From Balneicella halophila (GTDB taxonomy: Bacteria; Bacteroidota; Bacteroidia; Bacteroidales; Balneicellaceae), in the NCBI RefSeq assembly GCF_003096835.1, contig NZ_QENZ01000004.1, forward strand, positions 310,001 to 374,000: a stretch of 64,000 nucleotides of DNA, read 5' to 3'. Below the pieces are notes generated by a model. It saw nothing but the letters and a program-made list of their open reading frames with translations, was not told where the DNA came from and ran no database searches. This document shows positions 26,336 to 35,293 of the stretch, one piece after another (positions within the stretch are counted from its first letter, which is position 1; every line of letters starts with the position of its first letter). The position numbers and the translations under genes are program-made.

Positions 26336-27325
26336 ATGAGCGAAAATGTACAGATAGTAGCTCCAATAGCAAGAGAATTGTTGTTGTCAGAGTTGACGGA
26401 AAATAATCTCTTACGACGAACAAATAAATGCAATAATGAAATTTATTGTTTTACTGCTCATGAGTGTCCAAACTTGATGAAAGAAGTGGGGCGCTTGCGA
26501 GAAATGGCTTTTCGTGCGGCTGGCGGAGGAACTGGAAAAGGTATGGATATTGATGAGTATGATACTGCTGAGATTCCTTATTATCAGTTAGTTGTATGGA
26601 GCCCTGCAGATAAAGAAATCCTTGGAGGCTATAGATATATTGTTTGTAAAGATGCCGAAAAAAAAGCTGATGGGGAGTTGAAATTAGCGACCAATCATAT
26701 GTTTGTTTTTTCAGACAAATTCAAAAAAGAATATTTGCCTTATACCTTAGAACTGGGGCGTTCTTTTGTTCACCCTGATTTTCAAAGTTCAAATAAAGAT
26801 AAACTAGCTAAGAGCATATTTGTTTTAGATAATTTGTGGGATGGTTTAGGTGCTTTATTTAAGGTATATCCAGATATGAAGTATTTTTTTGGAAAAATAA
26901 CCATGTATCCGCATTATCACAATGAAGCTCGAATATTGTTGGCTCACTTTTTTAAAAAATATTTTAGTGATGAAGAACGTTTGGTTTATCCAGAAGAACC
27001 GATGCCTTTAGAATATGACAGAGAAAAGTATGAGGATATTTTTACTGGTGAAACGTACAAAGAAAACTACAAGATTCTATCGCACGAGATAAGAAGTTTA
27101 GGGGAGAAGATTCCTCCTTTGTTCAATGCTTATATGAATTTATCTCCATCTATGAAGCATTTTGGTACTGCAATCAACAAACGATTTGGAAATGTTCAAG
27201 AAACAGCAATTCTCCTTACCATAGCTGATATTTATGAAGCAAAGAAGAAAAGACACTTAAGTTCATACATTCCGACTTTGTATTTTAAGTTGCCTAAGAA
27301 TATTTTTTCTAAGAAAAAATATTAA
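26336..27325 (+). CDS. N-acyltransferase of the hemolysin/OlsB type, likely glycine-lipid synthesis (GlsB-like)
   Basis: 329 residues. The N-terminal 230 residues have the GNAT-like hemolysin fold seen in ornithine-lipid OlsB and glycine-lipid GlsB: EVGRLREMAFRAAGGGTGKGMDIDEYD, GGYRYI, LELGRSFVHPDFQ. The C-terminal 90 residues are a lysine-rich helical extension. It would transfer a 3-hydroxyacyl group to the amino group of an amino acid, probably glycine. It is encoded directly after the O-acyltransferase. The last four bases overlap the end of the convergent SPOR gene. Substrate is inferred. Confidence 0.82.
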   Translation: MSENVQIVAPIARELLLSELTENNLLRRTNKCNNEIYCFTAHECPNLMKEVGRLREMAFRAAGGGTGKGMDIDEYDTAEIPYYQLVVWSPADKEILGGYRYIVCKDAEKKADGELKLATNHMFVFSDKFKKEYLPYTLELGRSFVHPDFQSSNKDKLAKSIFVLDNLWDGLGALFKVYPDMKYFFGKITMYPHYHNEARILLAHFFKKYFSDEERLVYPEEPMPLEYDREKYEDIFTGETYKENYKILSHEIRSLGEKIPPLFNAYMNLSPSMKHFGTAINKRFGNVQETAILLTIADIYEAKKKRHLSSYIPTLYFKLPKNIFSKKKY

Positions 27326-27705
27326 AGGTTTATTCGTTTTGTTTTTACGAGGTAGGCATTGCTATAATGCTGTTTCAATTTATGTTTCATAGCAGTAGCT
27401 TCAAGCTTATCAATAAAGTCGCCCACTCTTACTTTAAATAAAGGAGATTCATAATCAACGTACGCATTTATTCCAAAAGTACTTTCCACATGAGCTTTTA
27501 TATTTTGAGCCTTTTGACGTTCATTGGCGTTACCTGTGAAAATTTGGATACGATATCCGCTAATACTTTCATCAGTTTGTGCAACTAACTCTGCAATACC
27601 TTCTTCCTCTATAACTCTTATTTTTCCGTATTGTTTCGTTTGTGCAGTTGCAGTTATTGCTAGGCATATAAATGTTATGATAAGGAATGGAACTCGTTTC
27701 ATCAT
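27322..27705 (-). CDS. Small periplasmic SPOR-domain protein
   Basis: 127 residues. A signal peptide (hydrophobic 5-20, cleavage near ATAQT) is followed by a short linker and one SPOR domain at the C-terminus (about 48-122: GYRIQIFTGNANERQKAQNIK...YVDYESPLFKVRVGDF). SPOR domains bind glycan strands lacking stem peptides at division sites. The protein has nothing else, so it is probably a free periplasmic septal binder or part of a larger wall complex. Convergent with the GlsB-like gene. Confidence 0.9.
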   Translation of the reverse strand: MMKRVPFLIITFICLAITATAQTKQYGKIRVIEEEGIAELVAQTDESISGYRIQIFTGNANERQKAQNIKAHVESTFGINAYVDYESPLFKVRVGDFIDKLEATAMKHKLKQHYSNAYLVKTKRINL

Positions 27706-27762
27706 CGTTTATATATTTTTTAGTACTTTAGTCAAATATTAAGCCAAAATTACAGAAAATTT

Positions 27763-28377
27763 ATGAAAACTGTTATAGTTGCCAATGGAGTCTTTCCCAT
27801 ACACCCCAAACCTTTAGCAATTCTAGCAGAGGCTGACTATATTATTGCTTGTGATGGAGCTGCAGATAAATTATTAAAGAAGGGAATAGAACCTCAGTTA
27901 ATTATTGGTGACTTAGATTCTTTAGATTCAGTTACTATCTCGAATTTCAGCAATATAATATTGAAGGTAGAGCGTCAAGACAATACAGATTTGATGAAGG
28001 CAATAGAGTGGTGTATAGAGAATCAAAGAGATAAGGTAGATATTCTTGGAGCTACAGGTGGCAGAGATGATCATTCTATCGGGAATATTTTTACATTGAC
28101 TAATTATGCCACTAAAATTGATTTAATTTTATATACGAATGAAGGCTCTTTTATAACAATGTTACAATCAGGAATTTTGACATCTTTTAATGGTCAACAG
28201 GTTTCATTATTCCCACAACCTTTGAGTATGAAAATAACAACGAGGGGGCTCAAATATCCGTTAACGAATCAATCGTTACCTTATTTAAATTCAGGGACGC
28301 TCAATCAATCAGAAGGAGATACATTTTATTTAGCTTTTGATAAAGGAGTTTTGTTAGTCTATAGAACTTATTCGTAG
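27763..28377 (+). CDS. Thiamine pyrophosphokinase
   Basis: 204 residues. The N-terminal catalytic domain has ANGVFPIHPKPL, YIIACDGAADKLLKKGI and IIGDLDSLD, then RQDNTDLMKAIEW and LGATGGRDDHSIGN, the full TPK signature. A beta-rich C-terminal thiamine-binding domain follows. It makes thiamine diphosphate from thiamine and ATP. Other thiamine genes are absent in the window. It is followed 48 bases later by the deoD ATG. Confidence 0.93.
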   Translation: MKTVIVANGVFPIHPKPLAILAEADYIIACDGAADKLLKKGIEPQLIIGDLDSLDSVTISNFSNIILKVERQDNTDLMKAIEWCIENQRDKVDILGATGGRDDHSIGNIFTLTNYATKIDLILYTNEGSFITMLQSGILTSFNGQQVSLFPQPLSMKITTRGLKYPLTNQSLPYLNSGTLNQSEGDTFYLAFDKGVLLVYRTYS

Positions 28378-28392
28378 TTTATTTAAAAATTG

Positions 28393-28400
28393 TATCTTCG
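28393..28400 (+). promoter_or_regulatory. -7 element of deoD
   Basis: TATCTTCG is one mismatch from TAnnTTTG and lies 25 bases before the deoD ATG at 28426. It overlaps the first codons of an earlier in-frame ATG at 28390, which argues against that start. Confidence 0.45.
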
Positions 28401-28425
28401 TAAAAAAGATAAAAACTCAATTGAT

Positions 28426-29139
28426 ATGACAGCACATAATGAAGCTAAAAAAGGCGAAATTGCAAAAACAATATTGCTACCCGGTGATCCCTTAAGAGCA
28501 AAATATATAGCAGAGAATTTTCTTAAAGATGTTAAATGCTATAATCAGGTTCGTAATATGTTTGGATATACTGGGACTTATAAAGGTAAAGAAGTATCAG
28601 TTCAAGGAACAGGAATGGGGATTCCATCAATCTCTATATATATTGAAGAATTGATGCAAGAATACGATGTAGAAAATCTTATACGTATTGGAACTTGTGG
28701 TTGTTTTCAACCCGATATTCATGTAAAAGAAGTAATCCTAGCAATGACATCATCTACTGATTCGGCTATCAATAGAAACCGATTTGATGGAAAAGATTAT
28801 GCGCCTTGTGCTGATTTTGATATGCTTTTAGATGCATATATTGCAGCAAAAGAAAAAGGACTAAAGACAAATGTTGGTGGTATTCTGACCTCAGATGTGT
28901 TTTATTATGATGAAGATCGTGCAAATTCATGGAAAAAATGGGCAGATTTTGGAGTAATGGCCGTAGAGATGGAAACAACAGCTCTTTATACATTAGCTGC
29001 AAAGCATCATAAGCGTGCACTCTCTATCCTTACAGTAAGTGACCACTTGGTTACAGGAGAGGAGACAACTTCAGAAGAGCGCCAAACTTCTCTGAATGAT
29101 ATGATTACTATAGGTTTAGAAACTGCAATTAAACAATAA
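28426..29139 (+). CDS. deoD: Purine-nucleoside phosphorylase, DeoD type
   Basis: 237 residues, hexameric DeoD family. The N-terminal block is [30 protein letters not shown]; phosphate and nucleoside sites follow in RIGTCGCF and [12 protein letters not shown], with catalytic Asp in VSDHL. It splits purine ribo- and deoxyribonucleosides to base and sugar-1-phosphate. The start at 28426 fits family length; 28390 would add 12 odd residues and overlap the promoter. Its product base could feed hypoxanthine phosphoribosyltransferase at 46.6 kb. Confidence 0.94.
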   Translation: MTAHNEAKKGEIAKTILLPGDPLRAKYIAENFLKDVKCYNQVRNMFGYTGTYKGKEVSVQGTGMGIPSISIYIEELMQEYDVENLIRIGTCGCFQPDIHVKEVILAMTSSTDSAINRNRFDGKDYAPCADFDMLLDAYIAAKEKGLKTNVGGILTSDVFYYDEDRANSWKKWADFGVMAVEMETTALYTLAAKHHKRALSILTVSDHLVTGEETTSEERQTSLNDMITIGLETAIKQ

Positions 29140-29155
29140 TAATTTTGTTAAGTTT

Positions 29156-29186
29156 TTTGTGTTTTTCAAAAAAGTAACTATCTTTG
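29156..29186 (+). promoter_or_regulatory. Promoter of rpmE2
   Basis: TTTG (29156-29159) and TATCTTTG (29179-29186), spaced 19 bases, are exact matches to the Bacteroidetes primary-sigma promoter. The ATG is at 29225, giving a leader of about 35 bases. This is the cleanest such promoter in the window. Confidence 0.8.
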
Positions 29187-29224
29187 CCGTCCGAAAGTAG
29201 AATGAGAAAAATATATTCAGAGAA

Positions 29225-29488
29225 ATGAAAAAAGATATTCATCCAACAGATTTTAGAATTGTAGCATTCAAAGATATGTCTACAGACAATATTGTTTTGA
29301 CAAAATCTACAGTAAAAACAAGTGAGACAGTTGAAGTAGAAGGAGTGGAGTACCCATTATATAAAATGGAGATTTCAAGTGCTTCTCATCCATTCTATAC
29401 AGGAAAAATGAAGTTCGTAGATACCGCTGGTCGTGTTGATAAGTTTATGAACAAGTATAAAAATCACATGTCGAATCGCAAAAAGTAA
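29225..29488 (+). CDS. rpmE2: 50S ribosomal protein L31, type B
   Basis: 87 residues, [19 protein letters not shown] then ASHPFYTGK and the late [10 protein letters not shown]. There is no cysteine at all, so this is the type B form that needs no zinc. In many bacteria type B replaces the zinc form under zinc limitation; in Bacteroidota it is usually the only copy. Own promoter and terminator, so monocistronic. Confidence 0.96.
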   Translation: MKKDIHPTDFRIVAFKDMSTDNIVLTKSTVKTSETVEVEGVEYPLYKMEISSASHPFYTGKMKFVDTAGRVDKFMNKYKNHMSNRKK

Positions 29489-29510
29489 TTTGCAATTTTC
29501 ATAAAACTAC

Positions 29511-29546
29511 AAAGCTCGAGCGTATAAGCTCGGGCTTTTGTTTTTT
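29511..29546 (+). terminator. Terminator of rpmE2
   Basis: Arms AAAGCTCGAGC and GCTCGGGCTTT (one G-U pair) overlap or nearly abut a small loop, followed by T-rich sequence ending in six T. 22 bases after the rpmE2 stop. Confidence 0.85.
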
Positions 29547-29560
29547 GGCATAACTGTTGC
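29546..29560 (+). promoter_or_regulatory. Sigma-54-like (-24/-12) promoter candidate for lon
   Basis: TGGCATAACTGTTGC fits the sigma-54 consensus TGGCAYR-N4-TTGC, with GG and GC at the required spacing of ten bases; only the final W position (C here) deviates. Transcription would start near 29571, about 50 bases before the lon ATG. No good -7 TAnnTTTG element was found between the rpmE2 terminator and lon. Confidence 0.5.
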
Positions 29561-29594
29561 CTAATAATAGGTAAGAGATAAAACAACTAAAATA

Positions 29595-29609
29595 CTGCCA
29601 ATATGGCAG
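29595..29609 (+). promoter_or_regulatory. Perfect palindrome upstream of lon, operator candidate
   Basis: CTGCCAATATGGCAG has perfect six-base arms with a three-base centre. It sits between the candidate start of transcription and the ATG at 29623, where a repressor would block lon. It is not the CIRCE element (TTAGCACTC-N9-GAGTGCTAA). Confidence 0.45.
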
Positions 29610-29622
29610 AGGAGATTTATAT

Positions 29623-32055
29623 ATGAAACAAAAGAAAAAAATAGCTTTAGAGGCTTTTGCTATGAGTGATTCGTCGAATAATGATTTTGTTCCGATACTT
29701 ATGGAAGGTAACGAGGAGAGTATAGGAGATATAGAAGTTGGAAACCACTTACCAATATTACCACTACGCAATTCTATATTATTCCCTGGTGTTATCCTGC
29801 CTATAAGCGTAGGACGTAAGTCATCATTGAAACTTATTGAACATATCAATAAATCAGGAGGGATGTTAGGTACGGTTACCCAAAAGGATGAGACCATTGA
29901 AAGTCCAGAATTTAAAGACTTGCATACTATTGGTACAGTTGCAGAGATTGTAAAGATTCTGGAGATGCCCAATGATATAACTACTGTTATTTTGCAGGGA
30001 CGCAGGCGTTTTAAACTCAACGCAATAGTAGGAGATAGTCCATATAGAACAGGAGATATTTCGTTATTAGAAGATTCAAAATTAAATACGGAAGATGTAA
30101 GAATGACTGCCTTAATGGCAGCAATCAGAGAGACGGCGGTGAAGATTATTAAATTAACACCAAATATGCCTTCTGAAGCGACATTCGCTATTAAAAATAT
30201 TGAGTATCCTACATTTCTAATCAATTTTATCTGTACTCACTCAAATATCGATATTGAAGATAAACAGGAACTTTTAGACTTAGATGATGTCAATAAGAGA
30301 GCAGAACTCCTTTTACAAAAGTTGGTGAAAGAGTTGCAAATGCTCGAAATTAAAAATGATATTCAGAATAAGGCTCATAATGATATGAGTCGGAAACAAC
30401 GTGAATACTTCTTGCATCAGCAAATGCAAACCATTCAAGATGAATTAGGAGGTACCCCAGCTGATGAGGATGTAAAAGAATTAGAAGCATTGGCTAAAAA
30501 GAAACGTTGGAAAAAGTCAGTGTCTAAAATCTTTAAAAAAGAGTTGAAGAAGCTAAAGAGACTAAATCCTTCGGCTCCTGATTATTCTGTTCAATTGACT
30601 TATTTACAAGAGTTTGTTGGATTGCCATGGGATACCTATACAAAAGATAATTTTGACTTAGACCACGCAGAAGAAGTGCTAAATCGAGATCATTATGGAT
30701 TGGATAATATTAAAAAAAGAATCATTGAGCATTTAGCAGTATTGAAATTGAAAGGAGATTTAAAAGCACCTATTTTATGCCTTCATGGACCTCCCGGAGT
30801 TGGAAAGACTTCACTGGGTAAATCTGTAGCAGAGGCACTAGGGCGGAAGTATATTCGAATGTCTTTAGGAGGGGTGCATGATGAGTCTGAAATACGCGGT
30901 CATAGAAGAACTTATATTGGAGCAATGCCTGGACGTATTATTCGTGGCATTAAGAAGGCGGAAGCTTCCAATCCAGTATTTATTTTAGATGAAATTGACA
31001 AAGTAGGTTCTGATCACAGAGGAGATCCTTCATCTGCGTTATTAGAAGTTCTAGATCCTGAGCAAAATAATGCATTTCATGATAATTATTTAGATGTAGA
31101 CTATGATCTTTCTAAAGTGCTTTTTATTGCTACTGCCAATCAGCTAAACACCATCCCACGTCCATTGCTTGACCGCATGGAGTTGATTGACATTAACGGC
31201 TACATAATTGAAGAGAAAATGCAGATTGCTAAACGTCACTTGATTCCTAAACAGTTGAAAGAACATGGTATTGATGAAAAAGCTGTAGAGTTAACAGACG
31301 GAGCTATAAAACGTATTGCTGAGGAATACACAAGAGAGTCCGGAGTTCGTGCTTTAGATAAGAAAATTGCTGAGGTGATGCGTAAATTAGCAGTTGCTAT
31401 AGCAAAAGGAGAAGGAGAAAATTATACTATCGAAGCTGAGCAGTTGGAAGATTATCTTGGTGTTCCAAAATTTGCTAAGGAGATATACGAGGGGAATGAA
31501 TATGCTGGAGTTGTTACTGGCTTAGCATGGACTGCAATGGGAGGAACTATTCTTTACGTAGAAACCTCTGTAAGTAAAGGAAAAGGTGAACTTACGTTAA
31601 CAGGTAATCTTGGGGATGTAATGAAGGAATCAGCAACATTAGCATTGCAATACCTTCGCTCTAATTCTGACTTGCTTAATATGAAAGCCGAAGATTTTGA
31701 TAAGATTAAAGTTCACTTACACGTTCCAGAAGGAGCTGTACCAAAAGATGGTCCTTCAGCTGGTATTACAATAGCCACAGCGATAGCTTCTGGACTTACT
31801 AAGAGAAAAGTTCGCAATAAGTTAGCGATGACGGGTGAAATTACCTTGCGTGGTAAAGTTCTGCCAGTAGGAGGTATCAAAGAAAAGATATTGGCAGCTA
31901 AGCGTGCCGGAATCAAAGATGTAATTTTATCGTCTGATAATAAAAAAGATGTAGCGGAAATTAAGGAAATGTATTTAAAAGGGTTAAATTTCCATTATGT
32001 AGATACAGTTGCTGATGTATTGAATATTGCTTTGTTAAAAACTAAAGCAAAGTAA
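29623..32055 (+). CDS. lon: ATP-dependent protease Lon (endopeptidase La)
   Basis: 810 residues in the standard LonA layout. N-terminal substrate-binding domain about 45-240 ([18 protein letters not shown]), helical linker, AAA+ domain with Walker [10 protein letters not shown] and Walker [10 protein letters not shown], and a C-terminal protease domain with catalytic Ser712 (PKDGPSAG) and the Lys near 755 in [10 protein letters not shown]. It degrades misfolded and regulatory proteins in the cytoplasm. Either 29623 or the in-frame ATG at 29662 could be the start; 29623 is preferred for an AGGAG at 29609-29613. Preceded by a sigma-54-like site and a palindrome. Confidence 0.96.
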   Translation: MKQKKKIALEAFAMSDSSNNDFVPILMEGNEESIGDIEVGNHLPILPLRNSILFPGVILPISVGRKSSLKLIEHINKSGGMLGTVTQKDETIESPEFKDLHTIGTVAEIVKILEMPNDITTVILQGRRRFKLNAIVGDSPYRTGDISLLEDSKLNTEDVRMTALMAAIRETAVKIIKLTPNMPSEATFAIKNIEYPTFLINFICTHSNIDIEDKQELLDLDDVNKRAELLLQKLVKELQMLEIKNDIQNKAHNDMSRKQREYFLHQQMQTIQDELGGTPADEDVKELEALAKKKRWKKSVSKIFKKELKKLKRLNPSAPDYSVQLTYLQEFVGLPWDTYTKDNFDLDHAEEVLNRDHYGLDNIKKRIIEHLAVLKLKGDLKAPILCLHGPPGVGKTSLGKSVAEALGRKYIRMSLGGVHDESEIRGHRRTYIGAMPGRIIRGIKKAEASNPVFILDEIDKVGSDHRGDPSSALLEVLDPEQNNAFHDNYLDVDYDLSKVLFIATANQLNTIPRPLLDRMELIDINGYIIEEKMQIAKRHLIPKQLKEHGIDEKAVELTDGAIKRIAEEYTRESGVRALDKKIAEVMRKLAVAIAKGEGENYTIEAEQLEDYLGVPKFAKEIYEGNEYAGVVTGLAWTAMGGTILYVETSVSKGKGELTLTGNLGDVMKESATLALQYLRSNSDLLNMKAEDFDKIKVHLHVPEGAVPKDGPSAGITIATAIASGLTKRKVRNKLAMTGEITLRGKVLPVGGIKEKILAAKRAGIKDVILSSDNKKDVAEIKEMYLKGLNFHYVDTVADVLNIALLKTKAK

Positions 32056-32076
32056 ATCCACACTCAGCATTAAACT

Positions 32077-32121
32077 AAAAAAAGCTTTGTCAACCTCGAA
32101 AGAGATAGGCAAAGCTTTTTT
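32077..32121. terminator. Bidirectional terminator between lon and glmM
   Basis: Arms AAAAAAGCTTTG and CAAAGCTTTTTT are perfectly complementary, flanked by an A-run and a T-run. It serves convergent lon and glmM. Confidence 0.9.
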
Positions 32122-32138
32122 ATTTCATAAATTAATAT

Positions 32139-33515
32139 CTAAAGATTATTTACATCTTGTTTGATTTGTTCAGCAAGTGCTTCAGCTTTTTCCGATGTAC
32201 TACTTTCAGAATAAATCCGGATGATAGGCTCCGTATTTGATTTTCTTAAATGAACCCATTCTTTTCCAAAAATAATTTTTACGCCATCAATCGTATTGAT
32301 TTCCTCTTCTTTATACTTTTCTTTAAGAGCATCAAGAATAGCATCAACATTAGTTTCAGGGGTTAGTTCTATCTTATTTTTTGAAATGTAGTAAGCTGGA
32401 TACGTTTTGAGTAATTCTGTACAGCTCATTTTTGAATGTGCTAAATGTGATAGGAAAAGACCTACACCAACTAAGGCATCACGTCCATAGTGACTTTCGG
32501 GGTAGATAACACCACCATTCCCTTCACCACCGATGATGGCATTTGTGGCTTTCATCTGAGAGACTACGTTGACTTCACCAACAGCAGCTGCGGTATAAGT
32601 ACCATTATGCTTTTCAGTTACATCTCGAAGTGCCATAGTTGAGGAAAGATTAGAAACGGTATTTCCGGGAGTATGCTGTAATACATAATCAGCTACAGCT
32701 ACTAAGGTATATTCTTCACCAAACATAGTACCATCCTCACAGACAAAAGCCAATCTATCAACATCAGGATCAACAACAATGCCAAGGTGTGCTTGTTCTT
32801 CTTTCACTAAAGTAGAAATTTCTGTAAGATTTTCGGGTAGTGGTTCAGGATTATGAGGAAATTCACCATTAGGTTCGCAGTAAAGTTCGACAACTTCTAC
32901 GCCGAGTTCTTTTAATAGCTTTGGTATTGCCAACCCACCAACAGAATTTACTGCATCAACCACGACTTTAAACTTCGCTTCTTTTATAGCTTGAACATCT
33001 ACTAATTTTAAATTTTTAACGTGTTCAATATGTCGTTCTAGTGCATCTTCAACGGTTTTTATTTCTCCTAAATCGTCTACATCTACAAAATTTATTTGAT
33101 TAGAATCTGCTAACTTTAAAATAGATTCACCTTCTGCTGCAGTTAGAAATTCTCCTTTCTCATTAAGCATTTTCAAAGCATTCCATTGTTTTGGGTTGTG
33201 GCTAGCAGTTAAAATTAAACCACCGTTTGCATCGAACGCTGTGACCATTAATTCTGTCGTAGGAGTAGTTGCTAGTCCTAGATGAATGACATCAATCCCC
33301 ATGCCCAATAATGTGTTGCAAACCAATCCTTCAACCATTTTCCCGGATATTCTGGCATCACGCCCAACTACAACTTTGCAAGATTGTCCTTGAGTATTTT
33401 TCAACCATTGTCCATAAGCCGCGGTAAATTTTACTACATCTATAGGTGTAAGTCCTTCCGAAACCTTTCCTCCAATAGTGCCACGTATTCCTGATATTGA
33501 TTTTATTAGCGTCAT
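32139..33515 (-). CDS. glmM: Phosphoglucosamine mutase (phosphohexomutase family)
   Basis: 458 residues. The active-site serine is Ser105 in TASHNP, the metal loop is DPDVDRLA, the sugar loop is GEGNGG, and the phosphate loop near the C-terminus is RKSNTEPIIRIYSE. In Bacteroidota this enzyme makes glucosamine-1-phosphate for peptidoglycan and LPS; the closely related phosphomannomutase role cannot be excluded by sequence. The ATG begins two bases after the stop of a broken DUF3781 gene, so it sits at the end of the symporter-DUF3781-glmM run. Confidence 0.9.
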   Translation of the reverse strand: MTLIKSISGIRGTIGGKVSEGLTPIDVVKFTAAYGQWLKNTQGQSCKVVVGRDARISGKMVEGLVCNTLLGMGIDVIHLGLATTPTTELMVTAFDANGGLILTASHNPKQWNALKMLNEKGEFLTAAEGESILKLADSNQINFVDVDDLGEIKTVEDALERHIEHVKNLKLVDVQAIKEAKFKVVVDAVNSVGGLAIPKLLKELGVEVVELYCEPNGEFPHNPEPLPENLTEISTLVKEEQAHLGIVVDPDVDRLAFVCEDGTMFGEEYTLVAVADYVLQHTPGNTVSNLSSTMALRDVTEKHNGTYTAAAVGEVNVVSQMKATNAIIGGEGNGGVIYPESHYGRDALVGVGLFLSHLAHSKMSCTELLKTYPAYYISKNKIELTPETNVDAILDALKEKYKEEEINTIDGVKIIFGKEWVHLRKSNTEPIIRIYSESSTSEKAEALAEQIKQDVNNL

Positions 33516-33517
33516 AA

Positions 33518-33775
33518 TTATTTTAATTTGTCAACTGTTATTATTCTAAAAGTATTTGAATTTATTGTAATTCTTAAATTGTTTTCAATAGCATGAATTT
33601 AATAATTCTTCCCTTTCTTTTGAAACGATGTTTCGGGTGTCTTTTCTAAACATGAAAATATAAACTCTTGAATTTCTTTACGTGCTAATTCAGCGTTTAG
33701 CTTCTTGATAATTCTATTGTAGACTAATTTTGTGTAGCAAATGTTTTCGAGTATTTGTGATTTATCAACTCTCAT
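33518..33775 (-). pseudogene. DUF3781 gene broken by an in-frame TAA
   Basis: An 86-codon frame on the minus strand. Codons 1-58 read MRVDKSQILENICYTKLVYN...FQKKGKNY, then TAA (bases 33599-33601), then 26 codons continue in the same frame (IHAIENNLRITINSNTFRII...) to a second TAA at 33518-33520. Both halves match DUF3781, a family of about 75-85 residues, in which the ENICYTKLVY and KKGKNY blocks and the following INSNTYRIIT block are continuous. The start overlaps the symporter stop by one base (TAATG) and the true end is two bases before glmM. A single substitution would restore it. The 58-residue product may still be made. Confidence 0.8.
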
Positions 33776-35265
33776 TATTCGTTCTTTTTTCTACTTAGCA
33801 TTAATAAAACAAAAGTTAATAATCCATTAATAATTAGCAATTCGAAACCGACTTCGTAGCCCCATAATAGTTCTTTGGAATACTTACTAAACAAATAAGT
33901 AAGAATAGGTGATAAAATGGCAATGAAGGGCACCAATTTATCTCTAATTTGGTATTTCGTAAATAAACCAAAACTAAAAAGTCCCAGTAATGGGCCGTAA
34001 GTATATCCTGCCGCTTTGAACAGAGAATTAATGACAGACTCATCATTGATAATCCAAAAACCAAGTAGTGTTATTAATAGAATGATAGAAAATGCCACAT
34101 GGATAAAATTTCTTTTAATAGTAAAGTCTTTATTCTCTTTTTTATCCATATTTAAGAAATCAACAGAATAGGAGGTGGTAAGTGATGTGAGCGCAGAATC
34201 TGCACTTGAAAAAGCAGCCGCTACTACACCAATAATGAAAACAATACCTACTGCAGGACTGAAATGCTTCAATGCAATCGTGGGATAAACTAAATCATAT
34301 CTTGGCTTTACAACTCCAGCTAATTCTTCGGTAGGAACTGGAATACCAAATTTTCCCATATATAGAAAAAGCAATATTCCCAAGAGTAAAAAAATAAAAT
34401 TTACAGGGACGAGTGCGAACCCTAAAGTGTACATGTTTTTCTGAGAATCTTTTAGCGTTTTACAAGTGAGATTTTTTTGCATCATATCTTGGTCGAGTCC
34501 CGTCATTACGATTGTGATAAACATACCACTAAAAAATTGCTTCCAGAAGAAGTTGGCATCGCCCCAACCATTATCAAAGTAGAACATTTTAGCATATCCA
34601 CTTTCTTCAATAGTGCTGACAAATTTACTCCAAGAGTCCAACTCTAAAGCATTCGTTAATATTATCACAGAAAACACTAAGGATAGAAGCATCGAAGCTG
34701 TTTGTAGAGTATCAGTCCAGACAATCGTTTTTATTCCTCCGCGAAAAGTATAAAGCCATATGAGCATTAATGTGGCTACAGCAGTGATATAGAAAGGTAC
34801 ACCCAAGTCTTCCATAATAAAATTTTGCAATACAATAACCACAAGAAAAAGACGGAATGCTGCACCAATTATTTTTGAAACCATAAACAAAACAGCACCT
34901 GTTTTGTGTGAAGTGCTTCCAAACCGCTGTTCAAGATAGGTATAAATTGAAGTGAGATTTAGTTTGTAGTAGAGAGGTAGTAATATGTTTGCAATGACGA
35001 TATAGCCAAAAACATAGCCAAACACAATCTGCATATAGGCAAGATTGCTATTGGTACCACCTGAACCAACAACGCCAGGAATAGAAAGAAACGTAACTCC
35101 TGATAGTGAAGCACCTATCATTCCAAAGGCGACTAAATACCATGGTGATTGTTTATTGGCACGAAAAAAGGTATCGTTGTTTGTATTTTTAGCGGTAGTA
35201 TATGATAAAAGTAGCAGGATACCGAAGTATCCTGCTACAATAGCTAATAGTGTAAAACTATTCAT
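33775..35265 (-). CDS. Sodium:solute symporter family transporter
   Basis: 496 residues with about 13 membrane segments, the LeuT-fold SSS family (PF00474). Characteristic stretches are GMIGASLSGVTFLSIPG near residue 50, LYTFRGGIKTIVWTDTLQ near 170 and AAAFSSADSALTSLTTSY near 350 (sodium-site region). The substrate could be a sugar, amino acid, pantothenate or sialic acid; nothing in the sequence decides it. Its stop overlaps the start of the DUF3781 frame by one base. Confidence 0.92.
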   Translation of the reverse strand: MNSFTLLAIVAGYFGILLLLSYTTAKNTNNDTFFRANKQSPWYLVAFGMIGASLSGVTFLSIPGVVGSGGTNSNLAYMQIVFGYVFGYIVIANILLPLYYKLNLTSIYTYLEQRFGSTSHKTGAVLFMVSKIIGAAFRLFLVVIVLQNFIMEDLGVPFYITAVATLMLIWLYTFRGGIKTIVWTDTLQTASMLLSLVFSVIILTNALELDSWSKFVSTIEESGYAKMFYFDNGWGDANFFWKQFFSGMFITIVMTGLDQDMMQKNLTCKTLKDSQKNMYTLGFALVPVNFIFLLLGILLFLYMGKFGIPVPTEELAGVVKPRYDLVYPTIALKHFSPAVGIVFIIGVVAAAFSSADSALTSLTTSYSVDFLNMDKKENKDFTIKRNFIHVAFSIILLITLLGFWIINDESVINSLFKAAGYTYGPLLGLFSFGLFTKYQIRDKLVPFIAILSPILTYLFSKYSKELLWGYEVGFELLIINGLLTFVLLMLSRKKNE

Positions 35266-35293
35266 AGTTAGTTATTCGAAAAAATATGCTGAA

